Source: JAFGCY01 sp964609245 (GTDB lineage: Bacteria; 4484-113; JAFGCY01). Taken from it: 64,000 bases of DNA. How positions within the stretch are numbered: position 1 is the first letter of the stretch; each line of letters opens with the position of its first letter. This document shows positions 36,217 through 43,871 of the stretch, in pieces. Both the position numbers and the translations under genes were made by a program. The notes beneath the pieces were generated by a model. It worked only from the letters and a program-made list of their open reading frames with translations. It searched no databases and had not been told where the DNA came from. The DNA lies in NCBI GenBank assembly GCA_964609245.1, contig CAZSSB010000009.1, forward strand, positions 1-64,000, read 5' to 3'.

Positions 36217-37125
36217 CTACTCGCCGTTCAGCGCCTTGAGTTCCTGCTCGATCCACTGCTGGTCGATGTCCATCAGCCACAGGTCAATGCTCTCCCCGCT
36301 GCGGTCGGTGCGGACCACCAGCTGATCGCCGCGCGGCGACCAGCAGGGCTCGATGTACAGGGTGTCGCCACTGGTCAGCTCAAGTGGCTGGCCGCCGTCG
36401 GTCGAGACGACCCACAGGTGATAAGACTCGCCGTCCGTCGTCAGCGAGTAGACCAGATGCCTGCCGTCCGGCGAGACGGTGCCCTGGGTGCTGCGTCCGG
36501 AATGCGTCAGCTGCAGCGGCTCCGCGCCGTCGACGGGGACCTTCCAGAGACTGGCGGTGTGATCGTCCGGGTTGATCAGGGACACGATGATGCTCTCCGA
36601 AGCCGGCAGCCACTCAATCGGCATCGGGAGGTGCCCGTCCTGGTGGAAGACCTCGGTGAACACCCCCGTGGCCAGCTCCAGCACCATCACGTTCTCCAGC
36701 GAGCGAAAAGCGATTCGGGTGCCGTCCGGTGACCAGCAGGGATTGGCGCTGCGCTCGACCGGAATCGACTCTGGCACGATGCGGATCGCTGCCCCGCCGC
36801 TGGCCGCGATGATCCGCACCACTGAGCCCCGCTCACCGTCGTAGGCGATGTAGCGGCCGTCAGGCGAAAACACCCCGTGGTGGCCACCGCCCTCGGTCAG
36901 CTGCACCGGCTCGCCGCCCGCGGCCGGAATCACCCAGAGGTTGCCTTCATCCTCTTCCGACCGCTGCGAAGTGAAGACGATGTACTGGCCGTCGGGCGAC
37001 CAGTCGGGATAGCCCGCCTGGATTCCGGATGTCAGCTGGGCGAACTGCTCGTCCTCCTGCGCCCGCGCGCCGGTCGCCAGGCAGCAGCCCGCGGTGAAAA
37101 CGGCGATCAGTAGAGCTCTCAGCAT
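36217..37125 (-). CDS. Secreted TolB-like beta-propeller protein (PD40 repeats)
   Basis: The ATG at 37125 (after GGAGGCAGGA) starts a Sec signal peptide ending near ATGARA; an in-frame start at 37179 is less likely. The 302-residue product carries five or so WD40-like PD40 repeats of the form 'CWSPDGTRIAF' (PDWSPDGQYIVF, GVFSPDGRYIAY, CWSPDGTRIAFR, TVSPDGRHLVYS, CWSPRGDQLVV). This is the C-terminal propeller type of TolB without its N-terminal domain, so it is probably a periplasmic or extracellular binding protein rather than TolB itself. No Tol-Pal genes are nearby. Confidence 0.87.
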   Translation of the reverse strand: MLRALLIAVFTAGCCLATGARAQEDEQFAQLTSGIQAGYPDWSPDGQYIVFTSQRSEEDEGNLWVIPAAGGEPVQLTEGGGHHGVFSPDGRYIAYDGERGSVVRIIAASGGAAIRIVPESIPVERSANPCWSPDGTRIAFRSLENVMVLELATGVFTEVFHQDGHLPMPIEWLPASESIIVSLINPDDHTASLWKVPVDGAEPLQLTHSGRSTQGTVSPDGRHLVYSLTTDGESYHLWVVSTDGGQPLELTSGDTLYIEPCWSPRGDQLVVRTDRSGESIDLWLMDIDQQWIEQELKALNGE

Positions 37126-37599
37126 TCCTGCCTCCCACTGTGTCGGGTTGCTGCCTGCAGACGAAGCCGCGGTGCCCAACAGCCCGCTGTCAGGGCGCGC
37201 ACCCTGCTGGATTATGTGGCAGGCGACGCCCCCCCGTCAACCGACTCTGCGCAGGGGCAAGCAGTCTGGCAGGTGCTGGTGTGCCTGACGGTCAGCGAGG
37301 GGATCGCAGTCAGCGATCTGACGAAAACTGATGCGGGCTGTCAGCCGGCGGTCCGTGATCTCCGGCGCGACGCGCAGCGCAGGCCGTCAGGGCGGCCTGA
37401 CACCTGATTGCGCTCAGCCCGGTTTCGGCCAGCCGCATGCAACCATCGCGCTGCCGCGATGGTCTTCCACCATAGCGCGCCGGGGTTGCTCGGGGCTGCC
37501 GAGGCGGTGCGGAAAGAAACCGACAGGCATACGGTCACAGCGGTCCAGACCGCTGGGCAACCGCGGCGGCAGACTGCTGCCGGCGGCGCAGGAGGTGCT
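37126..37599. other. 474-bp intergenic region
   Basis: It lies between two divergent signal-bearing genes. Apart from the minus-strand promoter at 37211-37240 and the AGGAGG ribosome site before 37600, I see no gene, tRNA or strong repeat. No clear promoter for the plus-strand gene was found. Confidence 0.6.
37211..37240 (-). promoter_or_regulatory. Promoter of the TolB-like gene
   Basis: On the minus strand TTGACG (37235-37240), an 18-nt spacer and CATAAT (37211-37216), giving a leader of about 80 nt. Confidence 0.5.
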
Positions 37600-37745
37600 A
37601 TGAACTTGTCAGTGCGCGCAGTGACGACCACCGTGGGCCTGCTGGTCATCGTCATGATGGCTGCGGGCTGCGGGAGTGGTGACGGCATCGAGTCTGCCGC
37701 GCCGCGGACGGACGGCATGCGGCTTGGTGGCCTGACCGGCCTTTT
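37600..37745 (+). CDS. N-terminal fragment of a lipoprotein, interrupted by the scaffold gap
   Basis: AGGAGGTG precedes the ATG. The visible 48 codons encode a lipoprotein signal (VMMAAGC lipobox) and the start of the mature chain. The sequence then runs into 100 Ns. It is probably the beginning of the PKD protein on the other side of the gap, but the gap length is likely nominal, so continuity is not proven. Confidence 0.7.
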
Positions 37746-37845
37746 NNNNNNNNNNNNNNNNNNNNNNNNNNNNNNNNNNNNNNNNNNNNNNNNNNNNNNN
37801 NNNNNNNNNNNNNNNNNNNNNNNNNNNNNNNNNNNNNNNNNNNNN
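37746..37845. other. Assembly gap of exactly 100 N
   Basis: Exactly 100 undetermined bases, the conventional length for a gap of unknown size. Any translation across it is meaningless, although the two sides happen to be in frame at this length. Confidence 0.98.
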
Positions 37846-38832
37846 TGGCTGGCGCTGGCCGAATGGGAGGGTGATCGCTGGGAGTGGTTCAGCCTGCCGC
37901 CGGAATCGGGGCTTGAGCTGCCCAGTTTGGAACCTTATATCAACGCGGAGGGTACGCTGAACGTACTGGTGCTGGTCACGGGCACCAGCCTCTGCGAGCT
38001 GGCCTGGCTGCGCGTGGGTGACAACCTCGAGCCCCTGGCCAACGCCGATGCCACTGCGTCGATCGGCGTCACCGGACAGCCCTGTCTGCTCAATGGCAGC
38101 GCCAGCACTGACTTCGACGGATCAGTCGTGGAGTACGAATGGGACACCGACGGCGACGGTGAGTACGATCTCAGTGCTGGCAGTGCCAGCCGCGTGGACC
38201 ATGTATTCGCAACGCCGGGCAACCGCACGGTCGGCCTGCGGGTGACGGATGACGCCGGCGCCACCGATGTGGCATCCACGGACATTCTGATCGGCGACGG
38301 GCTGCGGGACACTGCCGACTTCGAAGCCGGCTGGCAGGGCTGGGCCGGCGACGTCGCCGATGTGCTGGTCAGTCCGGGCGATGAGATCTACTGGGAGCTG
38401 GACCGCAGTACGGACCTGGCCTTCAGCGGCGACTGGAGCGTCTGGCTGACGGCCGACAACCGGACCGATGCCTGCAAGCTGTGGGTTGAGAAGCGCTACC
38501 AGCTGGCACCGAGCACGACGTACACGGCCTGCATCAGCTACAAGTTCTGCAGCGAAATCGGCGGGATCGTCGGGACCTGGACCATCCTGGCCGGCGCGAT
38601 GAACGCGGATCCGGAGACTGGCTACGACATCTTCCAGGCCGGCCTGGCACGGGAGACGACCTATAACGGCGGCGTCGCCGGCTTCACCTGGCTCAGCAAG
38701 ACCTATACGATGGATGTGACCACCGCGGAGTCCGGCGAGCTGTATCTGCTGGCTGGGGTCTGGGGTGTCTTCGAGGTCTGGCAGACCTACTACATCGACG
38801 ACATCACGGTCCAGATTATCCCGGCGCAGTGA
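37846..38832 (+). CDS. C-terminal part of a PKD-domain surface protein
   Basis: 328 codons open from the gap to a TGA. The first ~60 residues (DRWEWFSLPPES..., GTSLCELAWLRVGDNLEP) resemble a domain in the N-terminal region of the lipoprotein at 473-4006. A PKD domain follows (about 65-145, YEWDTDGDGEYD), then a ~170-residue beta-rich C-terminal domain beginning DTADFEAGWQGW that resembles carbohydrate-binding jelly rolls. The upstream fragment with a lipoprotein signal is probably its true start. Confidence 0.78.
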   Translation, partial: WLALAEWEGDRWEWFSLPPESGLELPSLEPYINAEGTLNVLVLVTGTSLCELAWLRVGDNLEPLANADATASIGVTGQPCLLNGSASTDFDGSVVEYEWDTDGDGEYDLSAGSASRVDHVFATPGNRTVGLRVTDDAGATDVASTDILIGDGLRDTADFEAGWQGWAGDVADVLVSPGDEIYWELDRSTDLAFSGDWSVWLTADNRTDACKLWVEKRYQLAPSTTYTACISYKFCSEIGGIVGTWTILAGAMNADPETGYDIFQAGLARETTYNGGVAGFTWLSKTYTMDVTTAESGELYLLAGVWGVFEVWQTYYIDDITVQIIPAQ

Positions 38833-38903
38833 GCCCGGCAGCAGATGCCTTTACAGGATGCACCAGCCGGATCGAGAATGCCGCCGGCAGCGAGGGTAGG
38901 CGA

Positions 38904-38935
38904 AAGCTCCGGCGGTCGGATTCGAACCAACAACC
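38904..38935 (-). repeat. 32-bp direct repeat of the tRNA-Asn 3' end, distal copy
   Basis: Identical over 32 nt to 46637-46668, in the same orientation. It covers the T arm, the 3' acceptor strand, the discriminator base and 3 nt of trailer beyond the mature tRNA. The two copies bracket the carotenoid operon. This is the pattern left by integration at a tRNA 3' end, although no integrase gene is present between them. Confidence 0.75.
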
Positions 38936-38989
38936 CCGCTAGCAGCGGGGTTAATCCCGCCGTCGGCGGGACTCTGCCATTGCGCCGAT
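38904..38989 (-). other. Degenerate tRNA-Asn-like element with two extra hairpins
   Basis: Read on the minus strand, the element has a 5' segment matching part of the acceptor and D arm of the tRNA-Asn at 46.6 kb (shared CAATGGCAGAG). The T arm and 3' acceptor are identical to that tRNA. In place of the normal anticodon arm are two strong hairpins: TCCCG-N7-CGGGA (38955-38971) and AACCCCGC-N5-GCGGGGTT (38932-38952). The D stem is broken and the first acceptor pair is A-A, so a functional tRNA is unlikely. It overlaps the 3' part of a GIY-YIG reading frame. Confidence 0.6.
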
Positions 38990-39246
38990 TCAAGGAACCG
39001 CCCGATCCCCGCTGCTTGATGCTGCGCTCCATCCTCATCGCCTCGGAGCGTGACTTCACCTCACACTGCCACAGCAGCTTCCACGGTCCCGGGAAGACCT
39101 TGGTGGTTCTGGTCGTCCGATAATCCGGATCGTTGTGCTGGGCCAGCCGCAGTTCCAGGTTGCTGGTCCGTCTGAGGCGGCAGCCTTACGTTGATACTCA
39201 GTGGCAGACGTGGAAGGCGCTGCTCACGGCCATGCAACCGCACATC

Positions 39247-40476
39247 TCACGAGTCGGCGTCGGCGCACTGATCCTCAGGCTCGCTCAGTGCATCGGCAAG
39301 GGCTTGGTGGCGGTAGGCGAACAACCGTTGCAGCTGCAGTTCAATCAGCCAGCCGGTGAGCATCTGTGACAGGCCTCCGCCAGGCAGAGCGTACTCCACT
39401 CGGTCCTCCATGATGCACGCCGAGGCGCCGTCAGCAATGAAATTGTGCTCGTGCCGCCAGTACGCCCAGGGACCGGACTTCTGCTCATCAACGAACTGCC
39501 GGCCAGGGATGACGCCTGTAATCTCGCTGATCCATGGCACCCGCAGTGGTCCGAAGAGCAGCACCAAGTGGATCTGCTCGCCGGCGGCAATCGATTCGGG
39601 GAGTGACCTCACAACCATCTTCTGCCAGGGCGGCCTGAGTTCGTTGAATGCGTTGGGCTGCAGGTGCCAGCTGAACAGCCGATCGGCGCTTACGGGCATC
39701 TCAGTCCGGTGTACGTACACAGCGCGCCGTGCGTTGCTGAAAGGTGACAGCCGTGCGCCTGGCCGTCTGCCCAGCCGGCGTGCCAGCAGTATGTCGAGAC
39801 CGACCAGGCCGAGGCCGATCAGCGCCAGCGGAGCCATGCTTCCGGCCAGCAGTGCGAGCACGGCGTAGAAGGCGATCACGCTGAGACCCACCAGCCGGTA
39901 ATCACGTGGCAGCGAGTGCTGACGAGGCATCCACAGCAGTAGGATGAAGCTCACACAGAACCAGCCAGCGTAATTGGCCAGCGGAACCCCGAAGTAGGGG
40001 CCGCCGCCTGTCCACCGCCAGTAGTCCAGTGGTCCGCTGGCCAGCGGATCGATCAGCAGATCAGCGGCAACCATCCATGCGGCGCCCAGTAGCGCGCCCG
40101 TGAATCTGCCTGACAGCGAGCTCAGTCCGCCGGCATAGGCCAACAGCACGCCCCAGGCGGCCGCGATCGCGAGCGGTACGCCGAGCATCTGCCAGCCCAG
40201 CGCCGCCGTATAGCGGTAGTGCCCGAACACCGCGCCGGTCTGCAGACCCACTGCCTCGGCGGCGAAGCCGCCGGCGGCAGCGACCAGCAGCCACCACGCG
40301 AGACGCCGATCGGAGCTGAGCAGTACCAGCGCGAACGCCGCGTACAGAAACAGCGGACCGGCCCAGGCCGCAGCGGGTGGAGGCTCGGCAAGCACCGCAT
40401 AGCTGATGACGCCGCCCGCGAACAGCAGGCCGTAGAAGGCTGCGAGAAGCGCGATGATTAGCTTACGGACGTTCAT
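39247..40476 (-). CDS. cruF: CruF-like carotenoid 1',2'-hydratase fused to an SRPBCC domain
   Basis: A 409-residue fusion. Residues about 1-245 are a polytopic membrane domain of the CruF/carotenoid hydratase family (FGHYRYTAALGWQMLGVPLAIAAAW; DLLIDPLASGPLDYWRW; GVPLANYAGWF). It adds water to the psi-end of lycopene-type carotenoids. Residues about 255-400 form a soluble SRPBCC (START-like) domain (HLQPNAFNELRPPWQKM; ACIMEDRVEYALPGG). CruF is normally the membrane part alone, so the fused lipid-binding fold may hold or hand over the substrate. It is the last gene of the carotenoid operon and overlaps crtD by 14 bp. Confidence 0.85.
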   Translation of the reverse strand: MNVRKLIIALLAAFYGLLFAGGVISYAVLAEPPPAAAWAGPLFLYAAFALVLLSSDRRLAWWLLVAAAGGFAAEAVGLQTGAVFGHYRYTAALGWQMLGVPLAIAAAWGVLLAYAGGLSSLSGRFTGALLGAAWMVAADLLIDPLASGPLDYWRWTGGGPYFGVPLANYAGWFCVSFILLLWMPRQHSLPRDYRLVGLSVIAFYAVLALLAGSMAPLALIGLGLVGLDILLARRLGRRPGARLSPFSNARRAVYVHRTEMPVSADRLFSWHLQPNAFNELRPPWQKMVVRSLPESIAAGEQIHLVLLFGPLRVPWISEITGVIPGRQFVDEQKSGPWAYWRHEHNFIADGASACIMEDRVEYALPGGGLSQMLTGWLIELQLQRLFAYRHQALADALSEPEDQCADADS

Positions 40477-41944
40477 ACCGACTAATCAGCCTGTCGACGA
40501 TTCGAGCACTGAGCAGCACCGTTGGTGTCCCTCCCCCGGGGTGAGAGCTACCACCGACGCGATACAGACCGCCCACACGGCGCTCCCGATTGGCAGGCCT
40601 CAGAAACGCCCCGCGCCAGCCATGGCTGGCCTGACCGTAGATTGCCCCGCCCGGCATGGAGTATGCCTTCTCGAACTCGGCGGGGGTCCAGGCTCTCTCA
40701 ACCACAATGTCCTCAGGGGCAAGCTCCAGACCTCCCGTTGCCAGGCGAGCCAGCACACGCCGTCGGGCAACATCCGTCATCTCGTCATCCCAACGCACCC
40801 CCAGTGACGGAGCGTTGGCCATGACAAACAGCGTTTCTCCGGCACTGGGCGCTAGCGCATGGTCACTGCGTGACGGTGCATTCACGTATACCGTCGGGTC
40901 CGTCGGAAACTGCGGCTGGCAGCCGTTGGCGCCGAACAGCTCGTCGAACTCCCGCCGGTAGTTGGAGCTGAAGTAGACAGTGTGGTGATGCTGCTCAGCC
41001 AGCTTGCGTCGCAGACCCAGCAGCAGGACGAAGCCACTCAGACTCCTCTGACCAGTGGGCGCGGGCAATCCGGCGTCTTTGGCCAGCAGTGGCAGGTGAG
41101 ACGCATCACCATTGAATACCGCGACATCGGCATCCAGTCGGCGGCCGTCGGTCAGCTCCACCGCCGTGACCTTTCTGCTACTGATGTGAATCTGCTGCGC
41201 TTCGGCAAAGAGGTGCAGCCGAGCTCCACGCGCTTTGAGCAGCGCCGCGAGTGCCGCCACGAGGTTGTACAGCCCTCCGGACACATGCCAGGCCCCGTGT
41301 CCGTATTCAAGGTAGGGGATCGCCAGCAGGGTGGCCGGTACAAGGTAGGGAGAGCTGCCCACGTAGGTGGGGAAACGATCGAAGAACTGAATCAGCGCCG
41401 GATGGCGGAGGAAGCGCCGGACTGTCGCGTGGTAGCCTCCCCACCCGTACTTGACGGGCACGCTCCTCAGGGCGCCGAGCATGCGGGGACTGGGTGGCTC
41501 GCCCGGAGCCTGCGCGAAAAACGTCTGGCGGCTGAGTTCGAACAGCCGACCGCCAAGTGCCATCATGTCCAGAAAACCGCTCCACTCCCCGGGGAAACAG
41601 CGGTCAAACTCACGCTGCAGAGCGGGTAGTGGACCACCGTACTCGAAGTCCAGCCCGCTCGGATACACGTAACGCGCAACCGGGTCCAGCCGCCTGAGTT
41701 CAACGTGATCCGTGATATCCGTGCCCGCCAGTTGAAACAGCTCGCCGAATACCTCAGGCATCGTAATCAGCGAGGGGCCCGTGTCAAATGTGAAACCTTC
41801 CGACTGCCAGCGGTTCATCTTGCCGCCGGGCTGCCCGCCTCGCTCCACGATGTCCACCTGCCAGCCGCGGACAGCGAGCCGCAGGGCGGTAGCCAGTCCG
41901 CCAAGCCCGGCACCGATGATCACCGCTCTGGGGCTGGTTTTCAT
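40463..41944 (-). CDS. crtD: CrtI-family carotenoid desaturase, probably CrtD-like
   Basis: A 493-residue FAD enzyme. The dinucleotide-binding motif is at the N-terminus (AVIIGAGLGGLATALRLAVRG), followed by the family motifs GGKMNRWQSEGFTFDTGPSL and a C-terminal GLYRVGGSSHPGGGTPTV. The last motif is shared by CrtD and CrtP/CrtNb-type enzymes. Beside CruF, a C-3',4' desaturase (CrtD) is the most economical assignment; a terminal-methyl oxygenase is the alternative. The ATG at 41944 follows AAGGAG and overlaps the glycosyltransferase stop by ATGA. Confidence 0.85.
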   Translation of the reverse strand: MKTSPRAVIIGAGLGGLATALRLAVRGWQVDIVERGGQPGGKMNRWQSEGFTFDTGPSLITMPEVFGELFQLAGTDITDHVELRRLDPVARYVYPSGLDFEYGGPLPALQREFDRCFPGEWSGFLDMMALGGRLFELSRQTFFAQAPGEPPSPRMLGALRSVPVKYGWGGYHATVRRFLRHPALIQFFDRFPTYVGSSPYLVPATLLAIPYLEYGHGAWHVSGGLYNLVAALAALLKARGARLHLFAEAQQIHISSRKVTAVELTDGRRLDADVAVFNGDASHLPLLAKDAGLPAPTGQRSLSGFVLLLGLRRKLAEQHHHTVYFSSNYRREFDELFGANGCQPQFPTDPTVYVNAPSRSDHALAPSAGETLFVMANAPSLGVRWDDEMTDVARRRVLARLATGGLELAPEDIVVERAWTPAEFEKAYSMPGGAIYGQASHGWRGAFLRPANRERRVGGLYRVGGSSHPGGGTPTVLLSARIVDRLISRYERP

Positions 41945-43110
41945 GGTTGCCGCTCCTTGGTGGAACCCCGGACGCCGAGGTAGGAACGACCCTTCCAGCG
42001 AACGCCGCGTCCGCTCGCCACCCGCCACCAGGAATTCAGCGCGATCGCAATCAGGAACAACTCGCCCAACGGATGGAGCAGTGCGCTCCACAGCGGATGG
42101 CGGAAGTGTGCGCCCAGCAACAGGCGCATCACCACGACGGTCGTGCTGGCAGCGAGCGCCAGTAAGAGAACCGGAACCGGCTGGCCGGTGAGGAGTGCAT
42201 GCGTCGCGAGCGCGAATGGCACCAGGAACAGCATGATATGCGTGATGAGGAAAGCCACGAACGGAAGCCAGTGTCTGAATGCCGGATAGAAGTTCTTCTC
42301 AAAGCCCAGCCAGATCTCCGACAAGGACTGGTACATGCGCACGCGAACTACATCCTGCCCGTCCAGACAGAGGCCGCGACGACCGCTGGCGCGCCACGCT
42401 CTGGCAAGGCGGGTGTCCTCAAACAGCTCCTGCCTGACGCATTCGTGACCTCCGAGCGCAAGGTAATCCTCACGACTGACCAGCAGGCAAGCGCCATGGG
42501 CCAGACCCAGGGATGCGTCATCGGGTCGCAGCACTGCCAGGGGTGCGGGATAGAGCGTGAAGGTCAGGAAGTTGAGCAGTGGCATCAGCAGGCGTTCCCA
42601 GAAGCCGGAGAGCACGAACCCCGGCCAGCAGGACAGCATGCTGAGGTCAAGCTGCGAAGCTGCTGACAGCATACCGTTGATCGCGCCGTCCATCAGCCGG
42701 GTGTCGGCGTCGACGAACAGCAACCACTTGCCGGCCGCGGCGTCGCCCAGCTGCTGACAGGCCCAGCACTTGCCGGCCCAGCCATCGACCAGCCGCTGAC
42801 CGGTCAGCAGCCGCAGCCGTACTTCCTCCTTCATCGCATTCTGCACTACCTGCTGGGTACCGTCGCTGCTGCGATCATCCAGTACGATGATCTCCTCCAC
42901 GACCGGTCCCTGTCGCCGAATCGCGGCGATGCATTCCGGTAGGTTGTGCGCCTCGTTGCGCGCAGGAACAAGGACTGAGACCTGAGCTGGGAGTCGCTGC
43001 CCCGCCAGCGGATACACACGCCGCCAGCCTGCGACATTCATAAGCACGACCGCCAGTGGCACAAGTAGGATTGCGCTGATTAGTACCGAGATGGCCAGCA
43101 ATACGGTCAT
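41941..43110 (-). CDS. Family 2 glycosyltransferase, probably carotenoid glycosyltransferase (CruG/CrtQ-like)
   Basis: A 389-residue membrane GT2. It has an N-terminal transmembrane helix, the nucleotide-sugar fold (VSVLVPARNEAHNLPECI; DDRSSDGT; DXD motif as VDADT), and three or four C-terminal helices. Position between a CrtD-like desaturase and an alpha/beta hydrolase in a carotenoid operon suggests it glycosylates a hydroxy-carotenoid made by CruF, as CruG and CrtQ do. HpnB-type hopanoid transferases are similar in sequence, so the acceptor is inferred from context. Start and stop both overlap neighbours by ATGA. Confidence 0.85.
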   Translation of the reverse strand: MTVLLAISVLISAILLVPLAVVLMNVAGWRRVYPLAGQRLPAQVSVLVPARNEAHNLPECIAAIRRQGPVVEEIIVLDDRSSDGTQQVVQNAMKEEVRLRLLTGQRLVDGWAGKCWACQQLGDAAAGKWLLFVDADTRLMDGAINGMLSAASQLDLSMLSCWPGFVLSGFWERLLMPLLNFLTFTLYPAPLAVLRPDDASLGLAHGACLLVSREDYLALGGHECVRQELFEDTRLARAWRASGRRGLCLDGQDVVRVRMYQSLSEIWLGFEKNFYPAFRHWLPFVAFLITHIMLFLVPFALATHALLTGQPVPVLLLALAASTTVVVMRLLLGAHFRHPLWSALLHPLGELFLIAIALNSWWRVASGRGVRWKGRSYLGVRGSTKERQP

Positions 43111-43871
43111 CGGCGGTGCTCTCCATGCCGGGGCGGCAACAACAGACGGGTGACGGCGTCAGGGGCTTCCCTGATCGGCAGGTGTCCCACACCGGCCAGC
43201 TGACGAACATCGCTTTGCGGCCAGATTTCCCGCCACATGTCCAGTGAACGGCGGACAGCCGCGAAGGTCCGCTTGCCGGTAATGATGGTCACCGGAAGGC
43301 GCAACGGGCGAAAGCGCTCGATGCTGCCCAGCGAATCGAACACCTGCAGGTACCGGTAGTTGACATCGTGGTCAACGCTGTGGAACGTAGCCATCAGATC
43401 AGTGTCTCGTTGCCGCCGATTCCACAGCAGCAGGTTGGTCAACATGCGGCCCAGTGAGCTGGCGAATGTCGTGTTATAGGCCACGCGGCCGAATCCACGC
43501 CGCAGAAACAGCTTGAAGTAACTCGGCACAAAGGCAAACGGATCAATCAGTACCAGGCGCTGCGGTTGCAGCGGGCAGATCCGCAGCAGTTCGGCCGCCA
43601 GCACCGCCCCACTGCAGTTTCCAACCACTGTCTCGGGCGGTGAGTCGTCGCTGGCGTGGGCCAGATAGGCGGCCTGCAATTGCTCAAGTACCGCCGTGAC
43701 TGTGATCTCGGCTGGCGGCGCGCTGAGTCCGTAGCCCGGCAGGTCGCATGCCGTCAGCCGACCGCGGGGCGGCAGGTACCGGGCCAACGGGCGGTAGCAG
43801 CGGTGGTCTTCACCCCAGCCCGGGATGCCGAAGATCCACCTTCCACCGCTGCCGTATTCCTTAACGAACAT
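43107..43871 (-). CDS. Alpha/beta hydrolase with a cysteine nucleophile, carotenoid operon
   Basis: A 254-residue alpha/beta-hydrolase. The oxyanion region is near residue 17 (FGIPGWGEDHRCY), the nucleophile elbow is VVGNCSGA with Cys86 at the usual Ser position, and the catalytic His is in GVGHLPIREAP. A Cys nucleophile is uncommon (dienelactone hydrolases are the known example) and may indicate an acyl-transfer or thioester role. It overlaps crtI by 11 bp and the glycosyltransferase by 4 bp, so it is part of the same translationally coupled operon. Modifying or releasing an acylated carotenoid is a guess. Confidence 0.82.
   Translation of the reverse strand: MFVKEYGSGGRWIFGIPGWGEDHRCYRPLARYLPPRGRLTACDLPGYGLSAPPAEITVTAVLEQLQAAYLAHASDDSPPETVVGNCSGAVLAAELLRICPLQPQRLVLIDPFAFVPSYFKLFLRRGFGRVAYNTTFASSLGRMLTNLLLWNRRQRDTDLMATFHSVDHDVNYRYLQVFDSLGSIERFRPLRLPVTIITGKRTFAAVRRSLDMWREIWPQSDVRQLAGVGHLPIREAPDAVTRLLLPPRHGEHRR

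Larger units (their letters stand above)
38904..39235 (-). pseudogene. GIY-YIG endonuclease relic fused to the tRNA-like element
   Basis: A minus-strand frame (open from 39185 down to a TAG at 38790) encodes a recognisable GIY-YIG core: TSNLELRLAQHN, TTRTTKVFPGPWKLLWQ, then SRSEAMRMERSIKQR. In intact proteins these correspond to YVGxTSNLExRLxxHN, KxxRPWxLVY and RSEAxxxExxLK. The N-terminal GIY strand is missing: a TAA at 39186-39188 interrupts it. A neighbouring frame just upstream carries a possible remnant (LSINVRL), suggesting a frameshift as well. The frame runs on through the tRNA-like element. The relic abuts the end of cruF. Confidence 0.7.

Noticed and set aside
37408..38832. A continuous 474-codon gene across the N gap
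   Set aside because: The first 64 codons precede a strong ribosome site and signal peptide at 37600, and the 100-N gap is nominal, so continuity cannot be claimed.
38908..38989. Functional second tRNA (for example Ser GCT or Val GAC)
   Set aside because: The D stem is broken, the first acceptor pair is mismatched, one anticodon reading lacks U33, and the other puts a hairpin between D and anticodon arms, which no tRNA class has.
38845..39123. Plus-strand 92-codon frame between the PKD protein and cruF
   Set aside because: It is antisense to the GIY-YIG relic and tRNA-like element and resembles no family.
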